Source: JALHOQ01 sp038144835 (lineage in GTDB: Bacteria; Bdellovibrionota; Bdellovibrionia; Bdellovibrionales; UBA1609). From it: 14,497 bases of DNA. The notes beneath the pieces were generated by a model that was not told the origin of the DNA, ran no database searches, and saw nothing but the letters and a program-made list of their open reading frames with translations. The stretch covers positions 1 through 14,497 of the forward strand of contig JAYQON010000077.1 in the NCBI GenBank assembly GCA_038144835.1, given 5' to 3'. The position numbers and the translations under genes are program-made. Shown one piece after another: positions 13,384-14,497 of this stretch (within the stretch, counting starts at the first letter, position 1; every line of letters starts with the position of its first letter).

Positions 13384-14250
13384 ATGCTTAAGTGGCAGGT
13401 TATCGCGGTCGCGCTTTTGTTTGTCTCAGTCACTGCAAATCCTGAAAAACAAAGTTTGTGCAAAGGTTTTTTACCTGAAAACGATATGCTCATTCCGGTT
13501 TCTGCAATGCAGGTGGGCGGAGTGACGCAGTCCGAATTTAATGCTGTGCTTGATAAGGTTGAAACCTACTATTCACCCTTGATCCAAAGCCTTGGGGGGC
13601 GCCTTGCAGTCAACCGAGACTGGAATTCAGCCACTGTTAATGCTTCCGCGAATCGATCAGGCAGCACTTATGAAATCAATATGTATGGAGGTCTGGCTCG
13701 CCACCCGGTCATGACCCGAGATGGTTTTATGCTGGTCGCTTGTCATGAACTTGGCCATCATATCGGTGGAGCGCCCAAAGTGCGCGGTTGGTGGACCACT
13801 TGGGCTAGCAACGAGGGGCAGTCTGATTACTTCGCAACTCTGCGCTGTATGCGCTTTCTTCTAGAATCCGAGGACAACGCCAAGTGGGTTAGCGAAAATA
13901 CGGTTGACCCCGTACTTCAACAAAAATGCGAGGAAACTTATCAGGTCCAAAACGAGGAATTCCTGTGTATGCGACTAGGAATGGCAGGCTTTTCGGGTGC
14001 ATCTTTATTCCATAGTATGCGCCAAGAGGCCACCCCCATACAGTTTGACACTCCAGACACAAGCCAAGTACGACGCACATCAGATGAACATCCACCTACA
14101 CAATGTCGACTTGACACATACTACCAAGGTGCCATCTGTTTTCATGATCTCAACCAGCCCTTGAGCGATACAGACCCATCTCAGGGTACTTGCAGCGAAT
14201 ACAGGGGTCAGCGCGATGGCTTGCGTCCTCGCTGCTGGTTTAAGCCTTAG
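13384..14250 (+). CDS. Secreted HExxH zinc metalloprotease, M48-like
   Basis: A 288-residue precursor with a signal peptide (MLKWQ, hydrophobic VIAVALLFVSV) likely cut near VTA-NPEK. The zinc motif is HELGH at 121-125 followed by HIGG. The downstream NEGQSDYFA (E144, D148) matches the ExxxD pattern of gluzincins such as M48, with Glu as third ligand, and SDEHPPTQCR resembles the THPP/R segment of that family. There are nine cysteines in the mature part (26, 120, 155, 182, 195, 241, 252, 270, 284), which suggests an oxidised, exported enzyme. It lacks the membrane segments of HtpX. Targets may be envelope, extracellular or, in a predator, prey proteins; this is inference. The 3' end overlaps the cca-like gene by 11 bp. 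Confidence 0.8.
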   Translation: MLKWQVIAVALLFVSVTANPEKQSLCKGFLPENDMLIPVSAMQVGGVTQSEFNAVLDKVETYYSPLIQSLGGRLAVNRDWNSATVNASANRSGSTYEINMYGGLARHPVMTRDGFMLVACHELGHHIGGAPKVRGWWTTWASNEGQSDYFATLRCMRFLLESEDNAKWVSENTVDPVLQQKCEETYQVQNEEFLCMRLGMAGFSGASLFHSMRQEATPIQFDTPDTSQVRRTSDEHPPTQCRLDTYYQGAICFHDLNQPLSDTDPSQGTCSEYRGQRDGLRPRCWFKP

Positions 14251-14497
14251 TCAGTCCAACCAAAAACTCAGGGATCCGCTCAAGAGCCTCTTGGCGCGAG
14301 CGGATCTTACCTTCGAGTTGAGCATCGAACAGCGCCCGTAGACATTGACCTAAACGTAAACCCGGCTCAACACCAAATTGCATAAGATCATCGCCATTGA
14401 CAAAAGGTTCAGGTAAGCAGCCGGTGCGTTCGGCGACTGTTAAATATTCACCGATATAACCTTCAATGCGCTGCTGATTTTCACTCAAGCCCGAGGC
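14240..14497 (-). CDS. cca: C-terminal fragment of CCA tRNA nucleotidyltransferase
   Basis: About 85 codons run off the right edge of the window; the start is not in view, and the TTG at 14488 is not a start. The segment has PFVNGDDLMQFGVEPGLRLG, then QCLRALFDAQLEGKI and EALERI, typical for the tail of CCA-adding/poly(A) polymerase family enzymes that complete or repair tRNA 3' ends. The nucleotidyltransferase head would lie beyond the window. It is convergent with the metalloprotease and overlaps its last 11 bp. Confidence 0.75.
   Translation of the reverse strand, partial: ASGLSENQQRIEGYIGEYLTVAERTGCLPEPFVNGDDLMQFGVEPGLRLGQCLRALFDAQLEGKIRSRQEALERIPEFLVGLTKA

Noticed and set aside
1..14497. 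Defence island, prophage or CRISPR system
   Set aside because: No repeats, spacers, integrase, restriction or phage genes are seen; the gene set is housekeeping and envelope functions.

Overview
The window reads as chromosomal DNA of a Gram-negative, Bdellovibrio-like bacterium (Bdellovibrionota, Pseudobdellovibrionaceae or a close relative). This is inferred from the mix of genes: outer-membrane-type lipoproteins including one with an F-N-N-C-G lipidation site, a von Willebrand A lipoprotein, orphan solute-binding proteins, small Cys/His proteins, and the sequence style of GreB, YebC and RluF. Base composition looks moderate and even. I see no insertion sequence, integrase, phage gene, CRISPR array, tRNA or rRNA. 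This is compact core chromosome rather than an island.

Layout. 1-243: C-terminal end of a winged-helix-like protein. 244-410: two RNA-hairpin candidates between convergent genes. 411-2123 (-): PIN-PhoH ATPase with a predicted signal peptide. 2124-2496: the longest non-coding stretch. 2497-4684 (+): vWA lipoprotein followed closely by a PotD-like binding protein. 4670-5266 (-): lipoprotein overlapping the latter tail to tail. 5384-6898 (+): OppA/DppA-type binding protein. 6931-7155 (+): small putative zinc protein, then a weak terminator.

7263-9457 (+): a tightly overlapping chain of an SDR oxidoreductase, two different PTPS-family pterin enzymes and an RluF-like pseudouridine synthase. 9454-10272 (-): DUF455 ferritin-like protein. 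10300-11004 (+): YebC. 11012-12021 (-): an eight-cysteine YkgJ-like protein and SufE, overlapping. 12041-12520 (+): GreB, divergent from them across 19 bp. 12790-14250 (+): three genes, namely a small secreted cysteine protein, a small basic protein and a secreted HExxH metalloprotease. 14240-14497 (-): C-terminal end of a CCA-adding enzyme.

The most interesting points are: (i) a PIN-PhoH enzyme, normally cytoplasmic, that appears to carry an export signal supported by the better ribosome-binding site; (ii) a tandem PTPS pair in which each copy lacks part of the catalytic triad, and the losses are partly complementary, next to an SDR as in tetrahydropterin-type pathways; (iii) SufE overlapping a cysteine-rich possible metal-binding protein. 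None of these proves a new system; all are inferences from motifs and gene order.
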